Shown here: piece by piece, positions 52,940-63,039 of the stretch
Layout of the letters: every line of letters begins with the position of its first letter
How positions within the stretch are numbered: the first letter of the stretch is position 1
Assembly (NCBI GenBank): GCA_964006375.1
Contig: OZ023265.1
Span: 7,295,160 to 7,359,159, forward strand
Origin: Tillus elongatus
Taxonomy: Eukaryota > Arthropoda > Insecta > Coleoptera > Cleridae
DNA length: 64,000 nucleotides
Direction: 5' to 3'
The notes under the pieces: generated by a model
What the model saw: only the letters and a program-made list of their open reading frames with translations
The model's database searches: none
What the model was told of the DNA's origin: nothing
Program-made: the position numbers and the translations under genes

Positions 52940-53640
52940 TTTCATAAGAATTGTACACTATTATTATACGACTAATTAGTAAAGTTAATACTTTAAACTT
53001 ACACAGACCCTGAAGATTGATTTTGGAGGTCCTTGTACGTGCACATTTGAAAAACTCTTTCAAAAGTGTTACCATCAATATCTCTCTAATATCGACAAAA
53101 TCTTGTGTTCTAACTCCTTTTGTGAAAAATGCCCAAAACTCAATTTTCTATGAAGCTAAAGAATGAAACTTTGCTATATCCGTAGAAAGTGTAAGTGTCT
53201 TCAAAAAAAACTTGTATTACAGATTTCATTAAAGTTATACAAAAGATTTCAAGAAGGAAATTTAATTCATATTTAGAAAAGTCAAGTATCTGCCAAATGA
53301 TATACATAGCAGTTATTTTCCTTATTAATCGCCAGTATAATTTCGTTTTAGTCAACCTAATCAAACCGTTTTTTTTTTCAATATCAACAATAACAAAATT
53401 ATAATTTCAGATGCAAAGGTGACAAACTTATTCAGGCGTTTTAAACAAAAATATAATCTTGTTCGAAACGTATGAAATCTGTGCACTATTGTTTCTCCAA
53501 ATTTAAAAATCAAACATAAAAAAACATACGTTCATCAAGCAGGATTCGATCACGTAACCTTCTGCTTAGGAGGCAAGCGCGATGCCCCCGGCGCCATCTA
53601 AGTATACTTCAACTAACGTTTTATTTGCGTGGTACTTTAT
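52940..53640 (-). repeat. Repeat C, copy 2, tRNA-like head
   Basis: Parallel of 47735-48420. On the minus strand the head (about 53605-53535) has gatggcgccgggggcat (box A-like), ttgcctcctaagcag and ggttacgtgatcgaatcc (box B: GATCGAATCC). The body runs to a right-end sequence related to the TA-core element (cagaccctgaag, cgtgcacatttg, ttaccatcaatatctctc). The short frames at 53140-53404 are not genes. Confidence 0.6.
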
Positions 53641-54600
53641 ATCGGCTTCATGCCCGGGATATTATATTCAAAGTATACGTAACAATTAATTACAGAATTA
53701 GTAGAATCGCCATTGAAACACATCCCACGACTGTTTCGGTCTTATATAACGTCTTATGTTTAAGTTTAAAGATAAAAGAAACTATTTTAGAATCATTTTT
53801 ATAGACGTGGCTTGATTTTGTTTACATTTCTACTATATTACACGACAGCATAATATATCTTTGCTGCGCTAAAACTGTATTTGAGGCCGTTATAAAGCTA
53901 CAAAGATAGTGTCTTTTAATAATTGATGAAATCCCCCAGTTAAATAACAATCACTTGGCGAATTTTCTATTTCATGTCGTTTGTCATTTTCCATAATTGC
54001 GGCCGATATTTCACGATTGTTTGTTCGGGTAGTATGTTTTATGCCTGGTATATATTTAGTTTTGTTACCGTTGATGTATGGTTTATACCTGTTGTATGAA
54101 TAAATCTACGCGTGGCAGTTAAATACTCTGTCTGTTGGGCATTGGACTTTAACCACTAAGCCGTCTCAACGCATGTCTTTGCGATTTTATTTTTAATTCG
54201 AAAAAAAAATTCAAAATTAACAACATAGGTTTATTTACACCATTTCTAGCCACATGTAAAGTCTCATTTCAGTTACTCTGATATAACGTTTTCAAACAGT
54301 TTTCCCCGATTTTCCGCAGGAAAAACTTGAGCATAAAGGCTGATTAACAAACTCGACCTCGGTTTTCGCGCAAACAAGATTTTTGCCAAGTTTGATTGAA
54401 ATCAGTTTAGTATTTTTTGAGTTATCGACCGGATACATATACACACATATGTAATACATATAAAAATTTTAACGGACCTCGGTTTTGAGTTCTAGGGACC
54501 CAAATTCGCGCTCATCACAAGCGAAAGCTTTTCATTGTGACCTCTCTTGTGACGAATTTTTCTTAATGAAAATTCGCTAAAAATCAAGTCGTGGCCATTT
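53641..54600 (+). repeat. TA-core/repeat C copy with almost no microsatellite
   Basis: This parallels 48420-49420. At 54412-54475 the left border (attttttgagttatcgaccg, then gatacatatacac) passes to the right half (taaaaattttaacggacctc, cgcgctcatc) with only a short mixed TA/CA tract between. It ends in the hairpin tgacgaatttttct/aaaattcgctaa. It represents the element before, or without, microsatellite expansion. Confidence 0.65.
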
Positions 54601-54754
54601 TGGATGCTACAATTTTTTTGTCGAAAAATAAGCTACAGTTTGTAAGCTTATGCTTTATGCGCAGTATAACACCTTGTTATGCTCTGCAAGGGTCGCCAAG
54701 TTCAGAAATAATCATACTAATTATTTGGTGAGTTAAATAGTTTTTCTCTTTTTC

Positions 54755-55020
54755 AGTACAAACTGTAACATTAACATCAGCCGAGGTTCTGGCATTGTAT
54801 TTGAGCAAGTTGAATGTCTGTACGTTCCGCACTTCGGAGGGGGCGTAAAGCCGTCGATCCCGTGTCCATGCTATGTTGGGCACGTTAAAGATCCCTACCC
54901 TCCTTAGAGAAAGGCAGGGGTTCGGCAAAATTTCCAGGATAGTGAGGTGAATCTGCTCCCTGGCATCGGTGATTGGCCATAGTCGCGGAAATAGGCCGAC
55001 GTTAAAGAAACGAAACATAC
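54755..55020 (+). repeat. SINE family D, copy lacking the tRNA head
   Basis: The body blocks are cagtacaaactgtaacatta, cttcggagggggcgtaaagc, gttgggcacgttaaagatcc and gtgattggccatagtcgcgg, ending gccgacgttaaagaaacg. The 5' head is missing or diverged. Confidence 0.65.
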
Positions 55021-55487
55021 GCACACACAAATAGTTTTTCTAATAGATACTTTGAAATTTCAAATTTCGAAATTTTTGCAAAAAATAGAAATAAATAGAA
55101 ATCTAACAAAATATGAATATATATTTTTACAAATTATCTTATAGCCTTTGAAAGTGTGTGGCGTTTGGTAGCTGAAATCATTATTTTGTATAACATAATT
55201 AATATTACTCTTAATATTATATAAAGTATGCTTGTTATGAAGAGACTAGAAGAACGAGTGTTTTATTTGAATGACAATATACATATTGGTAAAGATTTAA
55301 CCATGCAGAAATTTCACTTTTCATCTGTTGTTTGAGGCATTCTTAGGCTCTTTATTCATGTCATGTGAGTTTGACAGCTGCTTTTGTACCTATTTCAACT
55401 TCTACGTTTTGTCAATAAAAATATATATTATTTCTGATATTTGCTTGAGACGCATGTAAAAGGCTTAATCAAATTTAAATATCCTTT
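55021..55487. other. No gene recognised
   Basis: AT-rich intronic sequence. Confidence 0.4.
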
Positions 55488-55760
55488 TAGTGAATTTTCT
55501 TTAAAATAATTCAATAATGAGGAGATCCCGATTTTTAAATTTAGAAAAAAATTCTTTAAATAAGCGCTAATTAGCACCCCTAAAACCCATATGCATGGTC
55601 AGTTTTGATTTATATATGTTTATATATATATATATGCATTTTTCATCGAAATATGATGCATGTTTGTAAAAAAAATCGGGACGCAGTAAATGCGTTTTGG
55701 TAACGAATTTTAATTAAATGCTTCAAAATTCAATAAATCAATTTGCTATTAACCTAATCT
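55488..55760 (-). repeat. TA-core element, short microsatellite
   Basis: The inverted hairpin and right half (ttagtgaattttctttaaaa, agcgctaattagcacc, catatgcatggtcag) are followed by only about eight TA units (55618-55635). The catttttcatcgaaatatga and gggacgcagtaaatgcg blocks come next. The internal ~1 kb between TA tract and ggacgcag block is missing. Confidence 0.6.
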
Positions 55761-55839
55761 GACCCGTCCACTAATGATATTTTTAACTGGAAAATAATTT
55801 TGAGGTCAATTTGGACTGTTTTTATCTTATATATTTTTT

Positions 55840-56460
55840 TCATCCATATTTAACCCGCTTGTTGTTCTTAGTCTCGAATTTTGTATATAATTTTGTATTT
55901 TAGCTAGTTCTTTTATTATGAATTTGGGGTTTAAAATAGATCTGTGAGATATTCCCAAATATGAAAAAGTAACAGCATTTTCTGTTGTAAGGATTAATTA
56001 ATAATTAAGATTTAATACGTTGTTTAATAAGTATACTATTTGTGTTAATAGCTCTAGGCGTTTTACCTTATGGTAGTGAGTTAACTGTTCGCTTTGTAGA
56101 CTATAAATTGTGTATTCTAATTCTTTTATTCTTGTCACTATTATTTTTTGATTATGATCTAGATTTTCTATGGTTTGATTAAATTACGAAATGGCTTCTA
56201 CCATTAGAGATGTTTGTGAATTCATTAGTTCATGGATCTTGTTTTGATCGTGAGTCAATACCTCAATTGTCTGATAGATATGTGTGCCATTATTAATTGG
56301 AATTGATTTTATCGTGATTGATTTGAAAATTGATTTTAATCTGTTTATAATTCCACGTCTTTTTCTATTGTTATTGATATGTCTATTACTACTAATTAGG
56401 TTTGAAACTATTCGATAAATTATATTATCTATGCTACTTATCGTCACTTAAGGGTTATTA
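55840..56460 (-). pseudogene. Retroviral-type env remnant (insect errantivirus-like)
   Basis: The minus frame 56447-56184 carries a basic, furin-type cleavage site followed by Gly-Ile-Ile and a hydrophobic/helical stretch. This layout is seen at the start of the membrane-fusion subunit of Env proteins of insect errantiviruses. Helical segments with heptad-like spacing follow downstream on the same strand, with stop codons and shifts (near 56184 and 55980). No gag, pol or LTR was recognised next to it. It is a dead, partial copy inside the DH44 intron. The call depends on pattern only and could be wrong. Confidence 0.4.
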
Positions 56461-57390
56461 TACGTTTTGATATTCTAATATGTAATCGTTAGTCATTCGT
56501 CATTAGTCTTACCGTTTTCGGTATAGTCTTGTTTTATTTAGTTACAATTGTTATACAATTGTTTTACGTCAAGTACGTGTAGTAATTAATTACTTCCGGT
56601 TATAGCTAAACATTTCGGTTATATAACAATATAATAAGTAAAAACAAAATGGTTTTCAATGGTTGTGAGTGTATAATGCAACTGTTAGATTCCAAGAACT
56701 ACCTGGAAACTGTAATGAAGATGGTATAACTTTTCAAGGAAGTTAAACAACATTACCCAAAAATGATACAACAAACAATATTTACGCGTATACAATTGCG
56801 AAAATTCTATATTTGCCATCATTAATACAAGAGAAAGTTGTATTAAATCAGATGCCACACAAAATAATATTGCATTGTATCACATCGTTAAATGTATCAG
56901 TTTGTTATCAAAACTTTCTTGAATAACGAATTCTGTTAGTACTGTTACAGATCATGATACAACTACAGAACCTGCGTCCATTCTATTTCCTGCAAAGCTT
57001 TGTGTTTGCTTAATATAACATTGTTCGACAACAGGAACATTTGTGACGCATGCTGGTTTTAATTTAGGTTGACTTCAACTTCAGTTTTGATCCATGATTT
57101 GGTTGCCTTTGACGTAGGTAATGATTTTAGTTTGCATTTGATTTGAATTTGTCGTGAAATGTGCAGTTGCTGGAATTCAAACAACGTCTGATTTATAAAA
57201 ATATCAGCTTTAAACAAAATAATGGACACTCGTGTTTTTCTCTGAAACCAGATTTTGTCATTTATGGGTTCGCTCTATCTGACGATTTTGTAAAAGGCGA
57301 ACTCAGTTGCAGAGATAAAACAATTGTTAAGTAAAATAAGTAGCGTATGCATCTCTATTTGGTATAGAATGGTTCCGACAAATAAGGACA
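56461..57390. other. No gene recognised
   Basis: AT-rich intronic sequence. It may include further decayed retroelement sequence, but nothing can be shown. Confidence 0.4.
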
Positions 57391-57868
57391 ATGATATTTA
57401 ATCAATTATTTCTAAACGTTGTTAGTAGCATAACTTTAAGCATCAAATATAAAGCATTTGGGTATGATGGTTTGAATATAGTACTCCTGCAACTCTGTTG
57501 TCTTCATTTGGTGCCGTATATAACACACAGAGTTAATTATTGTCTGGGACACACTGTCTTTCCAGCGGCTTGGAAGCGGGCGGATGCTAACATGTACCAA
57601 AGCAGAGTGAGTCAACGAAGAGATCTCATCTACGTTCAGTGAGCGTTTTACCGGTGTTGTCTGAGGTTTTTGAGTGGGTAATGATGGTTCAAATGAGTCA
57701 GTTTCTAGATCGGCATAAGCTTGTACCACCCTTGCAGTCTGGCTTTAGCCTAAATGTGGTTGCACCACTGCTTTGCCTAAGGTGACGGGTGATATACTTG
57801 GAGCCTTGGATAGGGGCAGAGTTGCGGCCCGGGTTCTTCTGGGTTATTCAAAGACCTTTGACATGATA
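57391..57868 (+). pseudogene. LINE family 4 RT, part upstream of mariner
   Basis: The plus strand encodes YKAFGYDGLNIVLLQLCC, VNYCLGHTVFPAAWKRAD, then in other frames VLPVLSEVFEWVMMVQMSQF, LVPPLQSGF, TGDILGALDRGRVAARVLLG and YSKTFDMI. That is LINE RT from the entry region to motif A (usually [LD]-Y-S-K-A-F-D). The reading frame stops at the mariner insertion at 57867-57868 and resumes after it at 59181. Confidence 0.7.
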
Positions 57869-59180
57869 CGAGGTCTGGCTATTAAATAACGAGACTGCTT
57901 ATGAAAAAGCGTTTTATTTTAAAAATTATTCTACAATCGAATGCTCCCATTCAATGTACTCCCCTCCGCTCGCTACTCACCGTTCCATTCGTTTTTTCCA
58001 TTAGTCAAAGCAATGCCGGAAGTCTTCTTTTGTAAGAGCATTTAGAAGCTCCGCCGATTTTTGCTTCACCTCTTCCATCGACTCGAACTGGGTTACTTTT
58101 AAGGCAGACTTGATCTTAGGAAACAGGAAAAAGTCACAAGGCGCTAAATCAGGTGAGTACGGCACGTGTTCAAGCCCTGGGGGGCCTCTAGCGGCTAACT
58201 AACGCTTCACAGACAGCGCGTTATGGGCTGGTGCGTTGTCCTGGTGCAAGATCCACGACTTGTTTTTCCACAACTCCGGCCGTTTCTTACGAACTTGCTC
58301 TCGCAGTGTTGCCAAAACTTTCAAATATTGAGTTTGGTTTACAGTTTGACCCTCTGGAATCCATGACGATGCCGTTGATGTCAAAAAAAAACGATTAGCA
58401 TGGCTTTCAATTTTGATTTCGGCATCCTTGCTTTTTTCATTCTTGGCGATGCAGGAGTTTTACAGTGCATGGATTGCCGCTTAGTTTCAACATCGTATTG
58501 GAATATCCAGGTTTCACCGCAAGTGATGTTTTCCATCAATTCAGGCTCTTCGTCTAACCTCTCAAGTAAATCTGAGCAGATCTATTGACGGACGAGCTTT
58601 TGTTCAGGGGTTCAATTTTTTGGAACCAACTTCGAACAGACTTTCTTCATGTTGAATTCGTCAGGTAAAATTTTTCTGGCAGTTTCCTTATCGGCGTTTA
58701 CAGTCTCAGCAATCATCCAAATGCTCATACTATGATCTCCGCGGACAATTTCATTGATTTTGGTCACTGTTTGCGAAGTTGAAGCAGAGACAGGTCGACC
58801 TAGACGTTGGTCATCTTCGGTGCTCTCTTGGCCTTCAGAAAACCGTTTATACCATTTGAAAACACGCGCACGAGATAGAAAATTCTCACCATACGCCTCT
58901 CTCAATAATTTAGAGCACTCAGTCGGAGTTTTTTTTTATTTAACGAGAAATTTCACATTGATCAGTTGCTCGTGTTTCTCGTCCCACATTATTATCGGCA
59001 CGAGAAAAAGACACGTTCGTTTCTAACCTCAATAGAAACAATACTACCACAGCAACTAAAACGTGTTTTCGTACTGGAATAGTAGACACTTCCAGCTATC
59101 CAGCGCTGCACACGTTTCCCCCACTACCCTTTTAGGACGCCTTCTGCATGCGCAGTCTCGTTATTTCATATCCAGACTCA
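57869..59180 (-). mobile_element. mariner element, full length (1,312 bp)
   Basis: Inverted ends of about 30 bp match well: cgaggtctggctattaaata on the left, and tgagtctggatatgaaataa as the reverse complement of the right end, both followed by acgagactg. The element is flanked by TA on both sides (57867-57868 and 59181-59182), the usual mariner target duplication. The transposase gene runs on the minus strand and is broken. Confidence 0.9.
57930..58995 (-). pseudogene. mariner transposase, broken
   Basis: The N-terminal helix-turn-helix frame (58905-58612) includes REAYGENFLSRARVFKWYKR, GRPVSASTSQTVTKI and a damaged linker with an in-frame stop. The catalytic part includes GETWIFQYDVETKRQS (first Asp), WILHQDNAPAHNALSV (second Asp, frame 58384-58199) and YSPDLAPCDFFLFPK (third Asp), in D,D34D order. 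The end reads EYIEWEHSIVE. At least three lesions exist: a shift near 58612, a stop near 58585, and a shift at an A-run near 58385-58393. There is also a stop after SVKR (58199). It cannot make transposase. Confidence 0.85.
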
Positions 59181-59227
59181 TACATCATGATATAATTTTG
59201 TCCATTCTGGGTAATTTTAATTTTACA
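59181..59227 (+). pseudogene. LINE family 4 RT, part downstream of mariner
   Basis: Removing one TA and the mariner joins D-M-I to H-H-D-I-I-L-S-I-L-G-N-F in one frame, the normal sequence after RT motif A. Similarity ends after about 15 codons, where a different LINE piece starts. Confidence 0.65.
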
Positions 59228-59720
59228 GGCTGTGGCAGCCAAGCGACATTACTTTACACGTTTAGTTATCCAATCCGCTAATAAGATGAAAACAACTTGT
59301 GCAATATTGGGCAAACGTCGAACGAACAGAGATATTTCTACCCTGGAAATGGATGGTAGCAATATGACGGATGTGGGTGAATGCGCAGAAGCTCTTAATA
59401 AACATTTTAATACCAGCACTGACAATCTTGTGCCAGCTTCTGGTGGTAACCAACGTCATCACCAAATTAGGTATTGTCATTCGTTTTTTATATTTACAGT
59501 GACAGAGAATGAGGTGGAACGTGTAATTGAATCTTTGAAAACCTCATATTCTACTGGTGGTGATGGACTGTGCGCTGCTGCCTTAAATATATGTGCTGCA
59601 GAGCTGTCTGTGCCTCTTTCTGCGATAACTAATAGCTCTTTAACGCATGGAAAATTTTCTGATGCCCTAAATAACTCAAAAATAATTCCCATACATAGAG
59701 AAGATTTATAAGAGTATTAG
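59228..59720 (+). pseudogene. LINE fragment, linker to RT entry (family 5)
   Basis: The open plus frame (59232-59711) carries SANKMKTTCAILGKRRTNRD, VGECAEALNKHFN, VTENEVERVIESLKTSYSTG, GDGLCAAALNICAAELSVPL and GKFSDALNNSKIIPIHRED. This is the stretch between endonuclease and RT fingers in Jockey-type LINEs, ending at the PIHKK-like motif. The RT core is missing, and a poorly conserved region leads to the (ATT)n tail at 60282. Confidence 0.65.
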
Positions 59721-60149
59721 ATAAGTACGGAGTTGTGTATGCAATAGTTTGACGTCTTAGATATCCTTCTGTCTGTACTAATGTTCAAACCTTTTTAGCC
59801 GGGGCCCCTTTCAGTCTGTGTTTCAAGAGTTCACGGATCCCTAGACGCAAGTGTCCCAGTCTATTTCCCAACCTGATAATTTTTGTTTAAATTAACAAGA
59901 GTATAAAAATAACATACATAAGTTTCATATGTAGGGAAACATGTATATCGAATACCAGTTTTCTATGTAAAAGTCACACTTCTCTCCGATTTTCTATGTT
60001 TCATTATACTAGATCTTAACAAAGGACGACGGGATAGCATTTTCGAAACTGAATTAGAAAAGCCTGTGGCTAATGGACTTGAGCTTCCAACGCCATCTAA
60101 TGCATTTTAACTAACTGACTATTTTGTAGGCTCTGCGACTGGATTAAAG

Positions 60150-60278
60150 CCTTGTTTGCCAATGTTTGCTTTTGCAATGTATATTATTTATGTTATTATT
60201 ATTAATGTACTGTACCTTTCTGGTGTATTGTGTTAATATATTTTGGTACTACAGAAATTCTCATTGGCAAATAAAACC

Positions 60279-60331
<53 letters not shown>

Positions 60332-60332
60332 T
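60150..60332 (+). repeat. LINE-like 3' end with (ATT)n tail
   Basis: Sequence with ggcaaataaaacctttt (AATAAA signal) directly precedes about 16 ATT units (60282-60330). This is the usual form of a Jockey/R1-type LINE 3' end. It may belong to the fragment at 59228. Confidence 0.55.
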
Positions 60333-61040
60333 GTTTTTTTGTTTTTCATTGCTAGTTTTTGTACAGTTGTAGGAGACCAGCAACCGAAAATTGTGGTCTC
60401 AGGCTTGACCTCTTTAGCAGTTACTTTCATGTTATTGCACTTTCCACACTTCATCAGTTGGGCGAGGTTTTGCAGAATTTTCTCTTTAACCGTGTCTTCT
60501 ATTTTTTCGATATCGTTATCAGAAATATTTTATAGTTTAGAATAATTCTAATAGATTTTGTCTTCTTTCTTTCAATCACTTTCAGTATGCTATGCTGTGC
60601 TATAGTATGAGAGTATGAGCTCTACTCATTATTTGAAAGACTGACACCAATGCTATCTATGTATGTACAGGCTTCATTTTTTATTTGCTTATTGCTTACG
60701 TAATTTGCATTTAGTGTGTTGGTACCGCACCCAGTATAGGCTAATATGAGTAAAATAAATGACCATGGTTATCGCATTGAAGGGTTAAGGCATATTTGGC
60801 CTAATCTCATTATTTTCATGCCTAAAATCTATAGTTACTCTATGAGCCAATCATTACGGATCAGACTGTATAAGTTAAGGGAAACAGGATATGCAAAAGC
60901 CAGATAATGCCTAGAGTCCTGCACTTTATCACCAAGTCATAAATCGTCTTTGAAGTTTTATCAAAACAAAACCTATACTTGGAAGAATCAAACAACCACT
61001 GATCTTTTGATAATTTCTTATATATTTTTTTCTGTTTTAG
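60333..61040. other. End of DH44 intron
   Basis: No feature is recognised until the acceptor at 61039-61040. Confidence 0.4.
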
Positions 61041-61208
61041 CTCCAGAAGAACATCAGAAACAAACGATACGAATACAGACGAAGCGCCAATCCATCATTG
61101 TCGATCGTGGCACCCATTCAGACTCTCAGAGACGCTATGTCACAGGCAAGGCTGAGGACGCAAATCCAACGAAACAGGGAATTCCTACAGAACCTCTCAA
61201 GTGAATAA
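61041..61208 (+). CDS. DH44: DH44/DH37-type diuretic hormone, mature peptide exon
   Basis: The acceptor tttttctgttttag ends at 61040. The exon reads in phase 0 from CTC and ends at TAA 61206-61208, giving 55 residues. It starts LQKNIRNKR-YEYRR with two dibasic cleavage sites, then a hormone of about 41 residues. The hormone opens SANPSLSIVAPIQTLRDAM and closes QIQRNREFLQNLSSE. S-[LI]-S-I-x-x-P-[IL]-x-x-L-R and N-R-E-F-L are hallmarks of CRF-like diuretic hormones. The closest type I know is the tenebrionid DH37 (SITAPIDVLRKTW, KNREFLNSLN). There is no C-terminal Gly-Lys-Arg, so the peptide should be a free acid, as in DH37. The joined precursor is 137 residues. Confidence 0.9.
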   Translation, partial: LQKNIRNKRYEYRRSANPSLSIVAPIQTLRDAMSQARLRTQIQRNREFLQNLSSE

Positions 61209-61459
61209 ACAACTAGTCTACTATTTAGAACTACTGAAAGCGGTGCAGTCCCTAATGTATATTAATAGGCATCCTATAGACACATCACATGAAGTATCAA
61301 GTACCATTTACCTATAGTTGTCTTGGCTGGTCCAATGACAAAACCTAGTCTCTATTGCTTCGATAAATATTTTAGTGTGTTTTTCATTACTAGAAATGTT
61401 TACATGACAATTAGCACTCTTACTATCTGCTTATTAGACTGTTTTAGCACTTTAATAAA
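61209..61459 (+). promoter_or_regulatory. DH44 3' UTR with candidate polyadenylation signal
   Basis: AATAAA at 61454-61459 is the first clear signal after the stop at 61208. A 3' UTR of about 250-280 bp is inferred. No transcript evidence is available. Confidence 0.45.
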
Positions 61460-61895
61460 AAGAAACATTCACATCAAATTTGATATAAATATATTTTAAG
61501 GTTCTTGGTTAAACAATGCTTCTATACAGTAAACACAAGTAATATTAACGTAGACGAGGAGGCTCTTCTTTGGCTTCACAATAGCTAAATGAAGAAGATC
61601 TAAAGGCAAAACCGGTTGTAGAGAATATTAGAAGCTGTTATGATTTCAAAGGAAAAGCCTCTAAGCCTGTGTCTAGTAGGTTAAACGGCGTCACCAAGGT
61701 TAGTTGATGACCAATCAGCTAATTTACGTAACCTATTTGGATAAGAAATAAAAAAAAATAGTTGAAAACGGAATCAAGTAAACGGCGTAACTAGAGAATT
61801 TTTTTATGGGGTATGTGATTGAAGAAAAGGTTGTACACGTGTACACTAAATGGGGTAGGTGGATGTATATGCCAGCATATCCTTCACTAGAAGTA
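61460..61895. other. No gene recognised
   Basis: Non-coding sequence between the DH44 gene and the pogo-like element. Confidence 0.4.
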
Positions 61896-62140
61896 GGGGA
61901 GAGTCGGGAAAAGTGGCCACCTTTTTATAAAAAATATCAATAAAAGCCATAATTATTTTTTTTTATAGAATTTGATACCGCTAAACAACAACCACTACAT
62001 TTAGCCCTATAGCATTCCATTCTATAGCTGAAATGAATAATTTGTATCAAAAAAGTTGTAGTTGCAAAAATTTGTTGCAAAGTGGCCACTGTACCTGCAA
62101 TGATGGTACAATGGCCACTAGAGTATAATACTGTGGCCAC

Positions 62141-62144
<4 letters not shown>

Positions 62145-62206
<62 letters not shown>
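62145..62206. repeat. (TA)n microsatellite in pogo-like element
   Basis: About 60 bp of TA, located between the subterminal repeat block and the truncated transposase gene. Confidence 0.9.
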
Positions 62207-62208
<2 letters not shown>

Positions 62209-62266
62209 ATTTGCTAGAGTAATGGTTTATTTTGGAAAAAAATAATTTCTATTACACAAAGGCAAC

Positions 62267-63039
62267 TTAAATATACCGAAAGTTCTTTCTTGGGTATCTT
62301 AAGAGTGGCGGTATATTATTACCAATGGCGTTAAAACAGCCCCACATGGTAACTAATGTGCCTCGTTCGCTTGATGTAATGTGACCAACCTGCTTTTGTC
62401 CCTTTCTTGCGAGAACCTTCCCTATCTGTTGAACGGTAGTGAAGGCTGTTTCGTCAACATTAAAGACCTGCTCGGGTCCCAGGTTATACGTTTCATAAAT
62501 TTTACGAAGATTATGAAAAAATTGTTCTCTAACTGGTTTATTAAACTCAATGGCTCTACCCAACGATGTAGCTTCTGCTGCTCTTATGGACAATTCTTTT
62601 TTTTCCTGTTCATATTAAACCATAATCTCCCCGCAGTAGAATTTTCTAACCAAGAGGCGGGTATTTTTTATCATTGGCCACTGCTAAGTTTTACGTTAAC
62701 TTTCGCGAGCATTTAGGATTCATACCGTGATGCAGCATTGGCGATAGTTTGGAAATAATTGCTTAGAACGTCCTCTTCTTCAGGAGAAAATATCTGATTG
62801 ACGCGGTAATTTGGAGTTAGTCTTGGTGCACCTTTCAAAATGGGTGAGTTCCAGTCAATTTCTTCTTCTTTAGCGTTGCACTTTTTAATATAATGCCTAA
62901 GTGTAGTACCTGGAATGCTCTACCTGATAGCCGCAGATTTTACTGATAATACACCATTCAGTCCATCGCGAATTGCATTGCCTTAAGCTTCCGCCAAAGT
63001 TATTCCAATTTCGACATTTGTGACTTTTCGGCGAGGCAT
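62267..63039 (-). pseudogene. pogo-type transposase, broken
   Basis: The start is ATG at 63039 (MPRRKVTNVEIGITLAEA). A pipsqueak-type helix-turn-helix follows with two stops (SVKSAAIR, stop, SIPGTTLRHYIKKC). The linker RLTPNYRVNQIFSPEEEDVL comes next, and then the DDE_1 domain in frame 62593-62267: EQVFNVDETAFTTVQ with the first catalytic Asp, GTLVTMWGCFNAIGNNIPPL. The domain ends near PRKNF and the other acidic residues are missing, because the region toward the element end is short and includes (TA)n. It is dead by stops and deletion. Confidence 0.8.

Larger units (their letters stand above)
52438..61040 (+). other. DH44 intron (8,603 bp) filled with transposons
   Basis: It is bounded by gtaggt and ttttag. 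Listed separately, it contains a hammerhead-like repeat, repeat C copy 2, a SINE, two TA-core copies, an env-like remnant, a LINE with a mariner inside it, another LINE piece and an (ATT)n tail. I did not recognise a further coding exon in it. Confidence 0.7.

Noticed and set aside
60166..60545. Frames with Ile or Tyr runs
   Set aside because: They translate the (ATT)n tail and flanks only.
60950..61204. 84-codon frame over the second DH44 exon
   Set aside because: It is one base out of frame with the hormone; the correct reading from the acceptor at 61040 gives the DH44-type peptide.
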